From Nitrospira sp. (lineage in GTDB: Bacteria > Nitrospirota > Nitrospiria > Nitrospirales > Nitrospiraceae): a stretch of 64,000 nt of DNA. Numbering within the stretch: position 1 is the first letter of the stretch; each line of letters begins with the position of its first letter. Positions 1 to 8,835 of the stretch are shown here, in pieces. The position numbers and the translations under genes are program-made. The notes beneath the pieces were generated by a model. It was not told the origin of the DNA and searched no databases. It worked only from the letters and a program-made list of their open reading frames with translations. The stretch is taken from positions 3,997,237 to 4,061,236 of the forward strand of contig CP126123.1 in assembly GCA_030123605.1 (NCBI GenBank), in the 5' to 3' direction.

Positions 1-598
1 GTTGTCCGAACATCGCCAGGGTGCTGTCAGGTGCGGCCTGCCCCCAAGGAAACAGATTGCCGTCGGGGCCGCGGGCGGCTTTTTCCCACTCCGCTTCCGT
101 CGGCAGTCGTTTGCCCTGTGAGCGACAGAGGCCGTCGGCTTCCGTCCAGGTCACATAGAGGGCAGGCCATTGGGCCAGCGTCGCATCGGTGACGGCATGC
201 ACGGTGATGACGTGCCAAATGAGGTGCTGCAAGTCCGCCGACGGATGGAGTTTGCGCGTCCGGAGATAAGCCAGATATTCACCCAGGCTCACTTCGTCGC
301 GGTCGATCGCGAAGGGATCGAGCCAGACCTTATGTTGGGGGAGTTCGGTGTCGTCGTATTGTGTTCCCATGCCGTAGGGATCGTCGTCCACCCGCAGGCT
401 GCCGAGTAAGAACGGCCCTTCGGGAATGAGGATGGCCGGCGAACCTGCGGCGAGTTTCGCGATCGACGCCAGGTGTGTGGCCAGCTCAGGAGTCGGCGTG
501 GGAGTCTGTGTTCGAGCGGCCGTCGAGAGGGTCGGGCCGTACAAGGCGCAGGCCAGGAACAAGATCACGAAGCGTGCCAAGTGCGGAAGAGACGTCAT
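1..598 (-). CDS. Formylglycine-generating-enzyme-like (SUMF1/FGE-sulfatase domain) exported protein, partial
   Basis: The frame starts at the ATG at 598 and runs off the left edge without a stop, so only about 199 residues are visible. Residues 1-28 look like a signal peptide (PHLAR followed by a hydrophobic stretch ending ...STAA). The FGE-type fold follows: an early IPEGPFLLGS segment, then PFAIDRDEVSLGEYL, and the family hallmark YVTWTEADGLC...GKRLPTEAEWEKAARG. FGE-sulfatase proteins oxidise cysteine to formylglycine or, in other branches, modify or bind other substrates. The C-terminal catalytic part is outside the window, so the activity cannot be assigned. It lies 26 bp downstream of the lipoprotein gene at 625-1380 on the same strand and is probably co-transcribed with it. 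Confidence 0.8.
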   Translation of the reverse strand, partial: MTSLPHLARFVILFLACALYGPTLSTAARTQTPTPTPELATHLASIAKLAAGSPAILIPEGPFLLGSLRVDDDPYGMGTQYDDTELPQHKVWLDPFAIDRDEVSLGEYLAYLRTRKLHPSADLQHLIWHVITVHAVTDATLAQWPALYVTWTEADGLCRSQGKRLPTEAEWEKAARGPDGNLFPWGQAAPDSTLAMFGQ

Positions 599-624
599 TC
601 CCGATGGAGCCGGGCGGGGGGGCA

Positions 625-1380
625 TCACAGCTTACTCGGCGAGGAGACGGCTTTTCCGATTTCGGCGATGAGCCGCCGCTCGATTTCGGCCGTTTCTTCG
701 GCATTCACCGGCAGGACACGACCGCCTTGGATCAACTTCTCGAAGTCGGCCTTCACGCTCAATCTGGTCACGTTGGACGGCAAGGCCTGGAGGGACAATA
801 CATACTGGTTGCGGAACCCCGACATCTCCAGCGAGGTCGGAGTAGACACCTTGCGTTCGGTGACATAGATCGCTTTCTGGTCGGTCTTCACGCTGACCTT
901 CACGTGGTAGCCGTTGCGGGCCAGGGCTTCTTCGGCAGCTTTCCCGACCAGGGCCAGGGGGCGCGGGAGATCCTCCACCTGCGAGCCCTTGTCCTCCACA
1001 CGGAGATTGTCCGTGGCCTGGGCCATTTTCGCGGCGGTCCGTTGAATTTCTCCCGACAATTTTTTCGATTCGGCCAGTTGGGAATCCAGTTTCGTGCCCA
1101 ACGTCTTGGCCTCCGCCTGCAGTGCTTTCGCCTCGGACTGGGCCTGTTCGGCCTGCTTCCTGGCGTCTCGCAGTTCTTGATTGAGCAGGTCGATCTGCTG
1201 TTGCATGACCTTGTTGCCGTCTTGCAACGAGTTCATGACCGATTCCTGCTTGGCCAGTTGCTTGCGCAGGCTTTCGTTTTCCTGTCGAAAGGGAGACTCG
1301 TCCGGTGCGCATCCGACAGAGCACGAGAGCACGGCGAGGCTGAAGAGGAGAGCGAGCGATCGCTGGGGGACCTTGATCAT
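625..1380 (-). CDS. Coiled-coil lipoprotein of unknown function
   Basis: 251 residues. The N-terminus carries a lipoprotein signal peptide with lipobox (SCSVGC, Cys24), so it is probably anchored in the outer membrane. Residues about 30-125 are rich in Q, E, K and A with heptad-like spacing (a long coiled coil). The C-terminal roughly 110 residues form a compact alpha/beta-looking region (VKVSVKTDQKAIYVTE...). I do not recognise the family. It lies directly upstream of the FGE-like gene on the same strand. A weak sigma-70-like promoter sits just upstream of the start. Confidence 0.8.
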   Translation of the reverse strand: MIKVPQRSLALLFSLAVLSCSVGCAPDESPFRQENESLRKQLAKQESVMNSLQDGNKVMQQQIDLLNQELRDARKQAEQAQSEAKALQAEAKTLGTKLDSQLAESKKLSGEIQRTAAKMAQATDNLRVEDKGSQVEDLPRPLALVGKAAEEALARNGYHVKVSVKTDQKAIYVTERKVSTPTSLEMSGFRNQYVLSLQALPSNVTRLSVKADFEKLIQGGRVLPVNAEETAEIERRLIAEIGKAVSSPSKL

Positions 1381-1403
1381 AGTTTGGGTAGCACATTCAG
1401 ACC

Positions 1404-1431
1404 ATTATCAGAGTCGGGCCCCCCTTGTCCA
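1404..1431 (-). promoter_or_regulatory. Possible sigma-70 promoter for the coiled-coil lipoprotein
   Basis: On the minus strand TGGACA (1431-1426) and GATAAT (1409-1404) are separated by 16 bp and lie 24 bp upstream of the ATG at 1380. The match is fair rather than strong. Confidence 0.35.
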
Positions 1432-1489
1432 TCTTCATTCGCGTTTAGACGGTTTGACCGGCAGTGAAACAAGCGGCTATTCTGTCTCC

Positions 1490-2140
1490 ATGTCTGTATG
1501 GAGCGAAGGGCTGTTGCTGCTGTGCCTGATGCTGCTTCAACCGGCGGCGACGGTGCAGGCCGTCGTGTTGCCGGAGCAGTCCGAGTCCGTGCCGGCCGAC
1601 GAGTATACGTTCTATGATCTGGCGGTCGATGCGAAGTTTCTCACCTCGCAGACGAGGCTGGTCGTCCTCGAACGGATGACGACTACGCAACTCGATCCCG
1701 ACAAGCCGCAGCCGCCGACGGTCGCCTGGTTTGCCGAACAACCGTTGTTCGACAGCCGGTTGCCGCAGGATTTGATCCGGGATTTCGTCGCAAAAAACCA
1801 ACGTTCCGCGCGGCTGGAGGCCCGTTTTTCCTTCGGGGTTCGTTACCGTTTCGTGTCCGGCGCCGGCGAGCCGGAGAACGAGACCGCTGTTCCGGCCGTC
1901 CCCGCCGCATGGCCGGTGCAGGACCTCGATCTCGACACGATCGATCGGTTGGCATTTTCCCGCGTGGGGCTGACCGTACGCGGTGATCAGGCATTGCTGT
2001 ATGTCGCCAACAATCGTCCTGATCATACCGGCGCCGGTTTTCTCATCTGGTTCGTGCGTCGCCAAGGGGCCTGGGCGCCGTACGATACCGAAGTCATTTG
2101 GGTGGCGAAGATCGATCGTGGAGCAGCGGATGGTTCGTAA
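1490..2140 (+). CDS. Secreted hypothetical protein
   Basis: 216 residues from the ATG at 1490. I chose this start because the following residues (SVWSEGLLLLCLMLLQPAA) form a signal peptide ending near TVQA, whereas the longer frame upstream lies over the divergent lipoprotein gene. The mature part has no family I recognise. It contains FAEQPLFDSRLPQDLIRDF and FSFGVRYRF segments and ends with a beta-rich stretch (ALLYVANN...GFLIWFVRRQGAW). It is followed 54 bp later by the MBL hydrolase gene, perhaps in the same transcript. Confidence 0.65.
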   Translation: MSVWSEGLLLLCLMLLQPAATVQAVVLPEQSESVPADEYTFYDLAVDAKFLTSQTRLVVLERMTTTQLDPDKPQPPTVAWFAEQPLFDSRLPQDLIRDFVAKNQRSARLEARFSFGVRYRFVSGAGEPENETAVPAVPAAWPVQDLDLDTIDRLAFSRVGLTVRGDQALLYVANNRPDHTGAGFLIWFVRRQGAWAPYDTEVIWVAKIDRGAADGS

Positions 2141-2194
2141 GAGGCTGGCTGTTTCGTGGACGTCGATCCGGTTCGTTCCATTGGGGGAGCCTGC

Positions 2195-2824
2195 ATGATT
2201 CGCAAAACCTTCTCGGTTCCTCCGCTCGGGTGCAACTGTTCGATCATCGGCGATCCGGTCACCAAGCAGGCGATCGTGGTCGATCCCGGCGGCGCGCCGG
2301 AACGTATTCTGCACGAAGTGCGGATGTTGGGCCTTACGGTGGTCAGTATCCTCCACACCCATGCGCACTTCGATCATTTTCTCGCTTCGGGAGCGATGAA
2401 ACAGGCGACCGGTGCCGCGCTCTGCCTGCATCCGGATGACCGACCACTCTGGGATATACTGGAAACGCAATGTCGCTTGTTCGACGTGCCCTATGTCCCG
2501 GCTCCTCCGCCTGACCATTGGCTGAAGGACGAAGAGTCGTTGTCGATCGGCGAAGTGGAAGGGGTCGCATTACACACGCCTGGCCACACACCCGGGTCCA
2601 TGTGTTTTCATTTTCCTGCCGCGAAGGTGGTATTGGCGGGAGACACGCTGTTTCGCGGGGGGATCGGCCGCACCGATCTCTGGGGCGGTGATTTCGACGC
2701 GATCGAGCGATCCATCCGGGAGCGTCTCTACAAGCTGGACGAACGGACCGCCGTGGTGGCCGGGCATGGACCGGAAACCGAGATCGGCAGGGAACGGACG
2801 ACGAACTCTTTTGTTCGGGCGTAG
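2195..2824 (+). CDS. Metallo-beta-lactamase-fold hydrolase, glyoxalase II-like
   Basis: 209 residues from the ATG at 2195, preceded by GGGGGAG; an upstream in-frame ATG at 2156 lacks such a site. The metal-binding signature HTHAHFDH is complete, followed by the later ligands in HTPGHTPGS, LAGDTLF and AGHGPET. This is the HxHxDH-H-D-H set of the cytosolic hydroxyacylglutathione hydrolase / MBL family. The length fits stand-alone MBL hydrolases, shorter than classical GloB because the C-terminal glutathione-binding helices are missing. The substrate is therefore unknown, but a thioester hydrolase is the usual role. Confidence 0.85.
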   Translation: MIRKTFSVPPLGCNCSIIGDPVTKQAIVVDPGGAPERILHEVRMLGLTVVSILHTHAHFDHFLASGAMKQATGAALCLHPDDRPLWDILETQCRLFDVPYVPAPPPDHWLKDEESLSIGEVEGVALHTPGHTPGSMCFHFPAAKVVLAGDTLFRGGIGRTDLWGGDFDAIERSIRERLYKLDERTAVVAGHGPETEIGRERTTNSFVRA

Positions 2825-2871
2825 TCGAGCGGCCTGAAGACAGGCCTGGACGCCAATCACAGGAGGGACCC

Positions 2872-3387
2872 ATGAGCGTGACGACAAGGTGCTGGTCGGT
2901 GCTTCCGCTCCTCTCACTCGTGCTGGCGCTGTCCGCATCCGGGCCTCAAGCCCTGGCCGACGAAGCCGGGCCCTCACCTCAGGTAGCGATCGGCGAGGTG
3001 CGCGTCCGGCTCTCCGACCATGGTCCGGTGGTACTGCTCTCGGCGGAGGGCAAAACCATTCCCATCTTTGTCGACCATACGGTGGCCGGATCGATTCAAG
3101 GCGCCTTGACCGGCGAGAAACTGTCTCGTCCCCTCACGCATGACTTGATGCATACGATTCTCGAGGCCTTCGGTGGTCGTGTCGTGAAAACGGTGATCAC
3201 GCTCAAAGCGGGGACTTACTACGGCTCGTTGACGGTCGTGGTTCAGGGACAGGAAAAGGTCTTCGACAGCCGTTCCTCGGACTCCATTGCCTTGGCGGTT
3301 CATTTCAAAGCGCCCATCCTTGTGGGGCGGGATTTGTTGGATGCGGTCGGCAAGAGGCTTCCAGAATCCAAGCCGGAGACCTTGTAA
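2872..3387 (+). CDS. Exported bifunctional nuclease (DUF151/BFN) domain protein
   Basis: 171 residues. Residues 1-29 form a signal peptide (LLSLVLALSASGPQALA). The rest is a DUF151/BFN domain: IPIFVDHTVAGSIQGAL, then RPLTHDLMHTILEAFGG, the strand KTVITLKAGTYYGSL, and the diagnostic FDSRSSDSIALAVHFKAPI near the C-terminus. Members of this family have been reported to have DNase/RNase activity and are normally cytosolic, so the clear export signal is odd. GGAGGGACCC lies before the ATG. It is 47 bp downstream of the MBL gene and may share its transcript. Confidence 0.8.
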   Translation: MSVTTRCWSVLPLLSLVLALSASGPQALADEAGPSPQVAIGEVRVRLSDHGPVVLLSAEGKTIPIFVDHTVAGSIQGALTGEKLSRPLTHDLMHTILEAFGGRVVKTVITLKAGTYYGSLTVVVQGQEKVFDSRSSDSIALAVHFKAPILVGRDLLDAVGKRLPESKPETL

Positions 3388-3556
3388 GGGGCGCTGCAGC
3401 GGCGCGTCCGTACAGCGGCGGATTCTCATCCCCTCACTGTTGTCCAGGGAATATGCGTGCCGAGAAACGGCGATCGCTGGTGTTTTGACGGGTTCCGGCC
3501 TATCGTACGAATGATCGGCAGGAGCGGGACATCGGCCATGACGGAGATCGGTTACG

Positions 3557-3880
3557 ATGATGAATAAACGTAAGCATGAGCGGGTCCGCGTGCAGTTTCG
3601 CAGCCATTTCTCCATGAAAGGCAAGATGCTGGCCGGTGACGGGGATCTGACCGACTTGTCTCCTGGCGGCTGCCGCATCCTCAGCTCCGTCTCGGTTCAG
3701 GCCGGAGCTGAATTGGAACTGTGTATTTTCCCCGGCGACGAGGCCAATCCGATTCTGATCGATGTCGCCACGGTGCGCTGGTGCCAACCCGATGCATTCG
3801 GCCTCTCGTTCACCAAGGTCCGCACGCCGGTCCTACGCCGCCTGACCGATGTCTGGCGCAAGCTCGCCACGCCTGCCTGA
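3557..3880 (+). CDS. PilZ domain protein
   Basis: 107 residues, a single PilZ domain. The c-di-GMP-binding motifs are both visible: a basic RxxxR-type segment (KRKHERVRVQF) and the DLSPGGCRI loop, followed by the beta-barrel strands ending GLSFTKV. PilZ proteins bind cyclic di-GMP and relay it to motility, polysaccharide or secretion machinery. No partner gene is adjacent. Two tandem ATGs (3557 and 3560) are possible starts. Confidence 0.85.
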   Translation: MMNKRKHERVRVQFRSHFSMKGKMLAGDGDLTDLSPGGCRILSSVSVQAGAELELCIFPGDEANPILIDVATVRWCQPDAFGLSFTKVRTPVLRRLTDVWRKLATPA

Positions 3881-3969
3881 TCGCTTTCGATTCGATTGCC
3901 GCCGTTCTCGTTTGTGCGATCGTTCCGTCTTCCCGAATCCCTCGCCTCTCAGCGGACGAATCTGATCGG

Positions 3970-4386
3970 TTATTGGGGAGGGGCGGAGTCCGTCGCGACA
4001 CGTTGATCCATCGACAGGTAGACTTCATCGTCGAAGGCGTAGAACCCGCCGTCGTGGACATCTTTGTAGAGGCAGAACGGCGAGAACAGGATGAGGCAGC
4101 CGAAGACATCGCCCAGTACCCACCAGGACCAGGAGCGCCTGATCTTCAACTCGGTGGGTTCGTAGCCTTCCTTGTAGGCCACGGCAACGTGATCGGATTT
4201 TCGACTCAGCGAGACGGTGCCGGGGGCGGTCACATGCAGGTAGCTGTCGACCGTGACCTTCGCGCCGGGCGGAAGCGAAAAGATCGTGACGGATTGCCTG
4301 TCGGAATGCATGTTGGTGCCGCATCCGGACAACCAGAGCATCACTGCCGGGACTGCCAACCACCTCCGTTGCGACAAGGGCTTCAT
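3970..4386 (-). CDS. PEGA-like small lipoprotein
   Basis: 138 residues with a lipobox (LWLSGC) after a short hydrophobic leader. Residues about 30-75 (FSLPPGAKVTVD...GTVSLSRKSDHVAVAYKEGYEP) resemble a PEGA domain, a surface beta-fold often found in lipoproteins. A hydrophobic segment (VLGDVFGCLILFSPFCLY) follows, which could be a membrane hairpin. The ribosome-binding site AAGGAG lies 6 bp before the ATG. It sits 33 bp downstream of trpS on the same strand. Confidence 0.7.
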   Translation of the reverse strand: MKPLSQRRWLAVPAVMLWLSGCGTNMHSDRQSVTIFSLPPGAKVTVDSYLHVTAPGTVSLSRKSDHVAVAYKEGYEPTELKIRRSWSWWVLGDVFGCLILFSPFCLYKDVHDGGFYAFDDEVYLSMDQRVATDSAPPQ

Positions 4387-4419
4387 GAGCGACTCCTTCG
4401 ACTGTCCGCACTGCCGGAG

Positions 4420-5409
4420 CTAGATGTTCATGGCGTCCCGTACTTCGTCCATCGTGCGGGATGTGACGGCGGTGGCCTTGCGGCGACCGTCTTCGAGGAT
4501 CTCGTCCAACTGTTCCGGGTGCTGGGTGAGTGAGGCGCGGCCTTCCCAGATGGGCGCGAGACGTTCGACCACCCGGTCGGCCACCAGTTTCTTGCAGTCG
4601 ATGCAGCCGATGGCCGCGGTCCGGCAGTCCCGATCGATCTGCTGGATCACCGGGAGCGGCGAAAAGATCTTGTGAAAGTCGTAGACGGGGCAGATATCGG
4701 GATTGCCGGGATCGGTGCGGCGCACGCGGGCCGGGTCCGTGATCATGGTCTTCAGTTTCTGCCGCACCACCGATTCCGTGTCCGACAGGTTGATGGTGTT
4801 GCCGTAGCTCTTGCTCATTTTGCGCCCGTCGGTGCCCAGGACTTTCGGGAACTTGGTGAGGTGTTCCTGCGGTTCGGGGAACACCGGGCGATAGAGGCCA
4901 TTGAAGCGGCGCGCGAGTTCTCGGGTGAGTTCGAGATGCGGCAATTGGTCTTTGCCGACCGGAACGAAATCCGGTTTGTAGATCAAAATGTCCGCCGCCT
5001 GCAGGACCGGGTAGCCGAGAAAGCCGTAGGTACTGAGGTCCCGCTCCTTGATCTCCTCCTGTTTTTCCTTATAGGTCGGATTGCGTTCGAGCCAGGAGAC
5101 CGGAATGATCATCGAAAAGAGCAGATGCAGAATCGCATGGTCCGGCACCTGTGATTGAATGAAGACGGTGGCTCGCTTCGGATCAATGCCGGCCGCCAGC
5201 CAATCGATGAGCATTTCCCGTACGTATTCGCGTATACGGCTGGTGTCGGCGTAATTGGACGACAAGGCATGCCAGTCCGCCACGAAGAAGAAACATTCAT
5301 GGTGCTCCTGCAGCGCTTTCCAGTTGTCCAGCGCGCCCAGCCAATTGCCGAGATGGAGCAAGCCGCTCGGCTGCATTCCGCTGAGTACCCGCTTCTGGCC
5401 CGTCGTCAT
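4420..5409 (-). CDS. trpS: Tryptophanyl-tRNA synthetase
   Basis: 329 residues, the usual length for bacterial TrpRS. It is a class Ic synthetase that charges tRNA-Trp. The ATP-binding signatures are both present: HLGNW near the N-terminus (HIGH equivalent, in SGLLHLGNWLGAL) and KMSKSYGN in the second half. The intervening VPVGKDQLPHLELTRELARRFN is typical of the family. AGGAG lies 8 bp before the ATG. Confidence 0.97.
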   Translation of the reverse strand: MTTGQKRVLSGMQPSGLLHLGNWLGALDNWKALQEHHECFFFVADWHALSSNYADTSRIREYVREMLIDWLAAGIDPKRATVFIQSQVPDHAILHLLFSMIIPVSWLERNPTYKEKQEEIKERDLSTYGFLGYPVLQAADILIYKPDFVPVGKDQLPHLELTRELARRFNGLYRPVFPEPQEHLTKFPKVLGTDGRKMSKSYGNTINLSDTESVVRQKLKTMITDPARVRRTDPGNPDICPVYDFHKIFSPLPVIQQIDRDCRTAAIGCIDCKKLVADRVVERLAPIWEGRASLTQHPEQLDEILEDGRRKATAVTSRTMDEVRDAMNI

Positions 5410-5490
5410 GCGATCACTCCTGCTTCATCGAAACGACCTCGCTGTCGGGGTCATCATGAATCGGTTTTCTGCCTGTCTCTGCCATCACCA

Positions 5491-7485
5491 TCAGTCCAGT
5501 GGGACGAACTTTCCTTGTTTCACTTGAATGAGAAAGACATGGCGATTGAGGGTGCCGTCGGGGCTGAACCCGCTGGGGCCGCTCAGGGTCGGGAGATCAT
5601 GCTGCATCAACAGGTAGTCGCGGACGGCTTCGCCGGTCGTCGCTCCTCGCTTGACCGCTTCCACGGCCAACCGCGCGGCATCATAGCCCTGGGCGGCGAA
5701 CAGTGAGGGGGTGCTTTGAAATCGCTTGCGATACCGCTCGACGAAATCCTGCACCACCGGACTGCTGCTGTCGGCAAAGAACCCGTCGACGAACACGCTG
5801 CCCTCGACACTACGATCCGCGACGCGCGCGAAGTCGGGGGTGTTCCATCCATTGGTGCCGAGCAACGGGACGGCGATATCGTGAAAGGTCAACTGGGTCG
5901 CCAAGAGTCCCACGTCGAGCGAACGTCCCGGGATGAAGACGGCGTCGAACCCCGGCGAATAGAGAATGCGCTTGTTCTTTTTTCCGTTCGGTTTGACGGC
6001 GGCCTTCGCGGGATCGTTTTCGATCGGCACTTCGAGGCCGTATTTTTTGAGGTCTTCCGCCTTGAGCTTGGCGATCACCGCTCGGAAGTCCGTCTCACCT
6101 TCCTTGTAGGCTTCGCTCGCGATGAGTTCTCCTTCTTGCTGTCGGATTTCTTGCGCAAATAGGTGCGCCAGTTCGCGTCCGTAGACGGTGTCGGGGTAGA
6201 GAATCGCCAGCCGCTTGTAGTGCTGGTCTCGGATCGCATAGTCCGCCACGCGTTTGGCCTGGTGCCCGTAGGTGAGCGCCGTGCTGAAGACGTACGTGCC
6301 GAGCCGGCGAAGATTCGTCACGGTCGCACTGGGCGTGATCAGAGGAATGCGCGTCCGTTCGGCCATCTCGGCCATGACCGGGAGATTTTTCGAGAGCAAC
6401 GGACCGATGACGGCGAGGGGATGATCGTCCGCCAGCACGTTGGACAGTTCGTCGAGAAAGGCCGCGCGGTCCGCCTCCGTATCCTTCACGATCAAGCCGA
6501 TCGATGTTGCGTCGGTGCCGTCCTTCGCCAGTTCCAGCGCGAGTTGAATGCCGTTCAGGACTTCGGTGCCGAAGGGGGCCAGCTTGCCGGACATAGGAAA
6601 GATGGCGGCGATGGAGTAGGGGTGCGATTTGAATTTCGTCCGCACGGACGTCTGCAGCTCGGTTGCCTTTGCGGCGTAGGGATGGTGGGGAAAACGGCTC
6701 AAAAACAGTCGAAGGTCCCGCTCCACCAAATGGTCGTCTCCGGCCGCCGTATGGAGGTCGATGAGTTTGATGGAGGCCAAGTCGCCCGGGAATGTTTTGG
6801 GATAGTCGTCACGCACCCGCATGAGCGTCGGGATGTCCAACTTGTCGTTGACCAGTTCTCTGATCTGCTCTTCGGTTTCATGCGCCTGGTCCCCGACATC
6901 CAGCGGCATCTCATCGAGCCAGGCCTGAATGGCCCGCAGGTAATCTTTCTTCTGCGCTTGGAATTCACCGATGAGGCGTAACGTATCTCGTTTCGTATTG
7001 GGATCGGTGGACAGACTGCGGACTTCGGAGAGCAGCGGAAGGGCCAGGTCGAGATTGCCGGCTCTGGCATGGACTCTGGCGAGCAGGAGCTTGGCTCGAT
7101 CGACCAACTCCGAAGTCGGGAATTCGCCGAGCAGTTGATTCACGTAGCGGATCGTTTCCGTCTGTTCCTTCATGCCGAACATGGCGGCGGCCATCAGCAG
7201 ATAGGCGTCGTCGAGGAGGTCCGGAGCGGGGTTGCTTTCCATGAAACGGCGCAGCGTGACCGCCGCAGCTTCCGGTTGTTCCGAGTCGATCAACCGTTTG
7301 GCCTGGTCTAAGGTGGATTGGCCGGTGCCGGCCGGCGATTTCGATTCTTTGGCGCGGGGTGCCGCAGGAGCCTTGGGGGTGGGGGACGCTTCGACGAACG
7401 TGACGAGGCCTGCGAGGACCGCCACCGCGAAGGTGACGCCGCATGCGCGGAGATGCGGGGCGCGGGATACTGATCGAGAAACCAT
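5491..7485 (-). CDS. TPR plus periplasmic-binding-protein (LpoA / branched amino-acid receptor-like) protein
   Basis: 664 residues. A signal sequence (FAVAVLAGLVTFVEAS) is followed by TPR-like helices at about 55-275, then a type I periplasmic binding domain from about 285 to the end (IAAIFPMSGKLAPFGTEVLNGIQLALE...TPSATVTNL...YGRELAHLFAQE). This order matches the LpoA-like and YraM/Peripla_BP_6 architecture of penicillin-binding-protein activators. Ligand-binding receptors of ABC importers normally lack the TPR part, and no transporter genes are adjacent, so a cell-wall-synthesis cofactor role is inferred. AGGAG precedes the ATG. A near-consensus promoter is at 7528-7556. Confidence 0.8.
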   Translation of the reverse strand: MVSRSVSRAPHLRACGVTFAVAVLAGLVTFVEASPTPKAPAAPRAKESKSPAGTGQSTLDQAKRLIDSEQPEAAAVTLRRFMESNPAPDLLDDAYLLMAAAMFGMKEQTETIRYVNQLLGEFPTSELVDRAKLLLARVHARAGNLDLALPLLSEVRSLSTDPNTKRDTLRLIGEFQAQKKDYLRAIQAWLDEMPLDVGDQAHETEEQIRELVNDKLDIPTLMRVRDDYPKTFPGDLASIKLIDLHTAAGDDHLVERDLRLFLSRFPHHPYAAKATELQTSVRTKFKSHPYSIAAIFPMSGKLAPFGTEVLNGIQLALELAKDGTDATSIGLIVKDTEADRAAFLDELSNVLADDHPLAVIGPLLSKNLPVMAEMAERTRIPLITPSATVTNLRRLGTYVFSTALTYGHQAKRVADYAIRDQHYKRLAILYPDTVYGRELAHLFAQEIRQQEGELIASEAYKEGETDFRAVIAKLKAEDLKKYGLEVPIENDPAKAAVKPNGKKNKRILYSPGFDAVFIPGRSLDVGLLATQLTFHDIAVPLLGTNGWNTPDFARVADRSVEGSVFVDGFFADSSSPVVQDFVERYRKRFQSTPSLFAAQGYDAARLAVEAVKRGATTGEAVRDYLLMQHDLPTLSGPSGFSPDGTLNRHVFLIQVKQGKFVPLD

Positions 7486-7527
7486 TGACTCCTATGCATG
7501 GCGAATGCTCTCGCCGCGATCAAAACT

Positions 7528-7556
7528 ACTATAGGAAACAGGTGCAGGGGTGTCAA
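7528..7556 (-). promoter_or_regulatory. Near-consensus sigma-70 promoter
   Basis: On the minus strand TTGACA (7556-7551) and TATAGT (7533-7528) are separated by exactly 17 bp and lie about 42 bp upstream of the ATG at 7485. Confidence 0.75.
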
Positions 7557-7654
7557 GGTAAGTCGGGGACGATGCGTTGTGTTGGGAGCGGGGCTTGGCT
7601 ATAGTCGAGTCCGTGTGGCGACAGCGTCGGACAGCGAAGGTGTAAGGTGTAAAG

Positions 7655-8605
7655 ATGAATGGTGACCGCGCGCGATCGGCTCCGCATGGATCGGACCGAC
7701 TCCCGCTGGATCCGCTCGTCGAGCGGTATTGGGACCATGGGCGGGTCGTACGGGGTTTGTCGCACAACACCCTGTCGGCCTACCGGCGAGATGTCGGTAG
7801 CTTTCAGCGGTACCTTCGCGACGAAGGCATCCATGACGTGCGACAGGTGTCTCCGCCGTTCCTCTCCGGATTTCTGGAACATTTGCATCGATCGGGACTC
7901 GCTCCTTCGTCACGCGCCCGATCGCTCGCCGCTGTTCGCAGTTTCTTCCGCTTCCTGAAGCAAGAGGGCCTGGTTCCTGCCGATCCGACGGTAAGTCTGC
8001 GCAGTACCGCGCGCGCCAGGCGGCTGCCGAAGACGCTCAGTTTGGAAGAGGTGACGCGTCTCTTGGATCTCCCGAGCCGCTTGTCTCCGGAAGATCGCCG
8101 TGATCGCGCGATGGTGGAAGTGCTCTACGCCGCCGGTCTGCGGGTCTCCGAGTTGGTCGCATTGCGGGTCGACCAGTGCAATCTGGACGTGGGGTACGTC
8201 GGTGTGACCGGCAAGGGTGACAAGCAGCGGGTAGTGCCGATCGGACGTCCGGCAGTCGAACGACTGCAGGAGTATGTGCTGGCCGCGCGACCGGCCTTGC
8301 TGAAGCAGCGGTCTTCACCCGTCGTCTTCGTCACCCGTCGCGGGATGCCGCTCACCCGTCAAGCCTTTTGGAAACTGCTCCGCATCCGCGCACAACGGGC
8401 CGGGATCGTCAGGCTTCCGTCGCCTCACATGCTCCGCCATTCGTTCGCCACGCACCTGTTGCAAGGGGGGGCTGACTTGCGATCCGTGCAAGCGATGCTG
8501 GGCCATGCGGACATTGCGACGACACAAATTTATACGCATGTGGATTCTTCGCAGTTGAAAAAAATCCACAATACGTGTTTTCCACGCCACAGATCTCGCC
8601 GTTGA
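7655..8605 (+). CDS. xerD: Site-specific tyrosine recombinase XerC/XerD family
   Basis: 316 residues. An N-terminal SAM-like core-binding domain (GLSHNTLSAYRRDVGSFQRYL) precedes the catalytic domain. The catalytic residues are visible: Arg in YAAGLRVSELVAL, Lys in TGKGDKQR, HMLRHSFATHLL, His in MLGHADIATTQ, and the nucleophile Tyr in IYTHVD. The length and THV-containing C-terminus fit chromosomal XerC/D, which resolve chromosome dimers at dif. The C-terminal tail (FPRHRSRR) is short and basic. AAGGTGT lies before the ATG. tRNA genes follow, but nothing suggests an integrated element. Confidence 0.88.
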   Translation: MNGDRARSAPHGSDRLPLDPLVERYWDHGRVVRGLSHNTLSAYRRDVGSFQRYLRDEGIHDVRQVSPPFLSGFLEHLHRSGLAPSSRARSLAAVRSFFRFLKQEGLVPADPTVSLRSTARARRLPKTLSLEEVTRLLDLPSRLSPEDRRDRAMVEVLYAAGLRVSELVALRVDQCNLDVGYVGVTGKGDKQRVVPIGRPAVERLQEYVLAARPALLKQRSSPVVFVTRRGMPLTRQAFWKLLRIRAQRAGIVRLPSPHMLRHSFATHLLQGGADLRSVQAMLGHADIATTQIYTHVDSSQLKKIHNTCFPRHRSRR

Positions 8606-8701
8606 GACACGATCCATCGTGCATGACCGATGGACCTGCGGCCTGCTCGCCGTAATTCAAAAAAATATAGGAATCCTGCAAGAACAATGCAAGATTCTGT
8701 G

Positions 8702-8730
8702 TTGACACAGGTTTATGGAGTTGATAGCAT
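8702..8730 (+). promoter_or_regulatory. Consensus-like sigma-70 promoter for the tRNA genes
   Basis: TTGACA (8702-8707) and TAGCAT (8725-8730) are separated by 17 bp, ending 29 bp before the first base of tRNA-Val. The stretch 8606-8701 otherwise shows no gene. Confidence 0.75.
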
Positions 8731-8759
8731 CCCGCGAATCTGCCGGGGCAAGAAAAATC

Positions 8760-8835
8760 GGGCGGATAGCTCAATTGGGAGAGCGCTGCCCTTACAAGGC
8801 AGAGGTCACAGGTTCGATCCCTGTTCCGCCTACCA
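8760..8835 (+). tRNA. tRNA-Val (anticodon TAC)
   Basis: 76 nt including an encoded CCA. The acceptor arm GGGCGGA pairs with TCCGCCT (the first pair is G-T). The D arm is GCTC/GAGC. The anticodon stem is CTGCC/GGCAG around the loop CTTACAA. The T arm ACAGG/CCTGT encloses TTCGATC. Confidence 0.97.

Noticed and set aside
475-1467. 330-residue plus-strand frame opposite the first two genes
   Set aside because: It lies opposite the lipoprotein gene, which has a signal peptide, lipobox and upstream promoter; the plus frame has none of these.
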